A DNA stretch of 15,305 nucleotides, taken from NCBI GenBank assembly GCA_965546615.1, contig CBEUVQ010000045.1, positions 1 to 15,305 of the forward strand. Reading direction: 5' to 3'. Positions 13,613-15,305 of this stretch are shown one piece after another (position 1 is the first letter of the stretch; every line of letters begins with the position of its first letter). The stretch comes from CBEUVQ01 sp965546615 (GTDB lineage: Bacteria > Bacillota > Desulfotomaculia > Desulfotomaculales > Desulfohalotomaculaceae). Both the position numbers and the translations under genes were made by a program. The notes under the pieces are model-generated. The model was not told the DNA's origin, made no database searches, and saw nothing but the letters and a program-made list of their open reading frames with translations.

Positions 13613-14230
13613 CTACAGCGGATCAATGATGCTTACCTTCCGTCCGGTTACTTTTAATCGACCGTCGGCAAATAAGCCGATTGCCCGAGGATAGATAATA
13701 TGTTCCTGAGTCAGTATTCTTGCCGCTAATGACTCTTCGGTGTCATTATCCAGTACCGGCACTGCAGCCTGCAGTATGATGGGACCGGTATCCATACCTT
13801 GGTCAACAAAATGCACGGTGCAGCCGGACACCTTTACTCCGTATTCCAGCGCCTGCCGCTGTGCATGCAGTCCGGGAAAAGCGGGAAGCAGTGCCGGGTG
13901 AATGTTCATCATGCGCAGAGGATAAGCATTAAGCATTGTTTCACCGACCAAGCGCATGTAACCTGCCAAGCAGACCAGTTCTACCTGATGCTGCTGCAGC
14001 AGTTCCACCATCCGCGCTTCATAAGCAGCCTTATCGGAATAGATATTGGGGTTGACATAATAAGCGGCAATGCCGTGTTTTTTTGCCCGTTCAAGTGCAT
14101 AAGCATCTTGGCAGTCACTGATTACTGCCGCTACCTGAGCATTAATTCTGCTGTCCGCACAAGCATCAATAATCGATTGCAGGTTGGAACCCCGCCCTGA
14201 GGCAAGTACTCCGAGAGTAAGTTTTTTCAT
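13613..14230 (-). CDS. purN: Phosphoribosylglycinamide formyltransferase PurN
   Basis: 205 residues, normal for the folate-dependent enzyme. It transfers a formyl group from 10-formyl-tetrahydrofolate to GAR, the third purine step. The phosphate-binding loop is LASGRGSNLQ (9-18). The catalytic triad is Asn109, His111 (NIHPALLPAFPG) and Asp147 (DQGMDTGPII). The ATG at 14230 shares one base with the purM TAA (TAATG), so translation should be coupled to purM. The formate-dependent alternative, PurT, is an unrelated ATP-grasp enzyme and is excluded. Confidence 0.97.
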   Translation of the reverse strand: MKKLTLGVLASGRGSNLQSIIDACADSRINAQVAAVISDCQDAYALERAKKHGIAAYYVNPNIYSDKAAYEARMVELLQQHQVELVCLAGYMRLVGETMLNAYPLRMMNIHPALLPAFPGLHAQRQALEYGVKVSGCTVHFVDQGMDTGPIILQAAVPVLDNDTEESLAARILTQEHIIYPRAIGLFADGRLKVTGRKVSIIDPL

Positions 14231-15303
14231 TATTCCACATCCCTGCCGTGGTATTTAATTTTTTCTTCTCCGGCAGATATTTCGCCGATCAAAAATGCTT
14301 TTTCACCGCAGAGGGCGAGTTCATTCAGCAGTGCATCCGCTTGTTCCGCCGGAACTGCCAGCACAAAGCCAACGCCCATGTTAAAAGTGCGCAGCATCTC
14401 TTCCTCTTCAATTTTCCCGATCTTCTGCAGCAGTTTAAACACAGCAGGCACCGTCCATCTGCTGCGGTCTATCACTGCGGTGCAGTTTTCCGGCAGAACC
14501 CGCGGCAGATTTTCAGTAAGACCGCCGCCGGTAATGTGGGCCATTCCTTTTATGCAAAACTTTTCCATCAGCGGCAGCACCGCACTGACGTAAATGCGGG
14601 TTGGTTCCAGTAATTCTTCGCCAACGGTGCGGCCTAATTCCGGCAGATACTGATCAGGTCGGAAGCCGGCCACTTCAAACAGCGCTTGACGCACCAGCGA
14701 ATAGCCGTTGGAATGCAGTCCGGATGACGCCAGCCCAATGAGCACATCACCGGGAGCAATTTTAGAGCCGTCAACGATTTTTTGCTGATCAACAACACCG
14801 ACGGCAAACCCCGCAATGTCGTATTCAGCCGGTTTATAAAAGCCGGGCATTTCCGCTGTTTCTCCGCCGATTAACGCGCATCCTGCTTGGCGGCAGCCTT
14901 CCGCCACCCCTTCCACAATCTCCGCTACCTGTTCAGGGCTTAGTTTGCCCACCGCCAGGTAATCTAAAAAGAACAGCGGTTCCGCTCCCTGTACCAAAAT
15001 ATCGTTGACACACATTGCCACTGCATCGATACCGATGGTATTGTGCCGGTTCAGCAGATGCGCCACCCTCAGCTTGGTGCCTACACCGTCAGTGCCGGAA
15101 ACCAGCACCGGCCGACGATATTTGGCGATATCCAATGCAAATAACCCGCCAAAACCGCCGATCCCGCTGATTACACCGGGACGAGAAGTGCTTTTTACCG
15201 ACTTTTTGATCAGCTCAACCGCACGGTTGCCGGCGGAAATATCCACCCCGGCCCCGGCATAGGTAAGCGCTTTTTCTTTATTCCAAACTGAATTTGCCGG
15301 CAT
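14230..15303 (-). CDS. purM: Phosphoribosylformylglycinamidine cyclo-ligase PurM (AIR synthetase), start at window edge
   Basis: 357 residues if the ATG at 15303 is the start, close to the usual 340-355. It closes the imidazole ring of FGAM with ATP to give AIR, the fifth purine step. Family motifs are present: YAGAGVDISAGNRAVELIK near the N-terminus, GIGGFGGLFALD (47-58), SGTDGVGTKLRVAH (69-82), GIDAVAMCVNDILVQGAEPL (92-111) and IGGETAEMPGFY (140-151). Only two bases lie upstream in the window, so neither a ribosome site nor an alternative upstream start can be checked. The 3' end overlaps purN by one base. In typical Bacillota operons purF would precede it. Confidence 0.94.
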   Translation of the reverse strand: MPANSVWNKEKALTYAGAGVDISAGNRAVELIKKSVKSTSRPGVISGIGGFGGLFALDIAKYRRPVLVSGTDGVGTKLRVAHLLNRHNTIGIDAVAMCVNDILVQGAEPLFFLDYLAVGKLSPEQVAEIVEGVAEGCRQAGCALIGGETAEMPGFYKPAEYDIAGFAVGVVDQQKIVDGSKIAPGDVLIGLASSGLHSNGYSLVRQALFEVAGFRPDQYLPELGRTVGEELLEPTRIYVSAVLPLMEKFCIKGMAHITGGGLTENLPRVLPENCTAVIDRSRWTVPAVFKLLQKIGKIEEEEMLRTFNMGVGFVLAVPAEQADALLNELALCGEKAFLIGEISAGEEKIKYHGRDVE

Positions 15304-15305
15304 GA

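Overview
The window looks like a piece of a Bacillota chromosome, most likely from a Clostridia-type organism. The evidence is strong AGGAGG-type ribosome binding sites, mixed ATG/GTG/TTG starts, a short-form HisG that needs HisZ, a YerC/HisR-type TrpR-family regulator heading the histidine operon, and a GlpP-family antiterminator. The species cannot be named from the sequence. Every gene lies on the minus strand except one, a Cu/Zn superoxide dismutase gene.

In transcription order (from high coordinates down), the first block is the distal part of a de novo purine operon: purM, purN, purH, purD, then glpP. Next is a gene-free stretch of 324 bases (9664-9987). It holds a good minus-strand sigma-A-type promoter and a long hairpin with a U-rich tail, and it forms the leader of a two-gene unit, mgsA (methylglyoxal synthase) and gap (glyceraldehyde-3-phosphate dehydrogenase). 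The plus-strand gene sodC converges on gap, with several hairpins where the two transcripts meet. Divergent from sodC is the histidine operon: yerC/hisR, hisZ, hisG, hisD, hisC, hisB, hisH, hisA, hisF and the first 20 codons of hisI at the window edge. Most his genes overlap or are separated by only a few bases, except a 105-base gap between hisZ and hisG that contains a GC-rich hairpin.

The two biosynthetic blocks are linked by chemistry. HisH/HisF release AICAR, which PurH formylates and cyclises to IMP. The histidine operon begins with its probable repressor and a TATAAT promoter whose -35 region lies inside a perfect 7-bp inverted repeat, a good operator candidate. The mgsA-gap unit sits at the triose-phosphate branch point.

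The genes themselves are ordinary housekeeping genes; I see no mobile element, CRISPR array, tRNA or rRNA, and no obviously new multi-gene system. The parts most worth a second look are non-coding: the mgsA-gap leader next to glpP (possible RNA-level control), the operator-like palindrome upstream of yerC, and the hisZ-hisG hairpin. The cytoplasmic SodC, whose last codons encode a terminator-like hairpin for the opposing strand, is also unusual.
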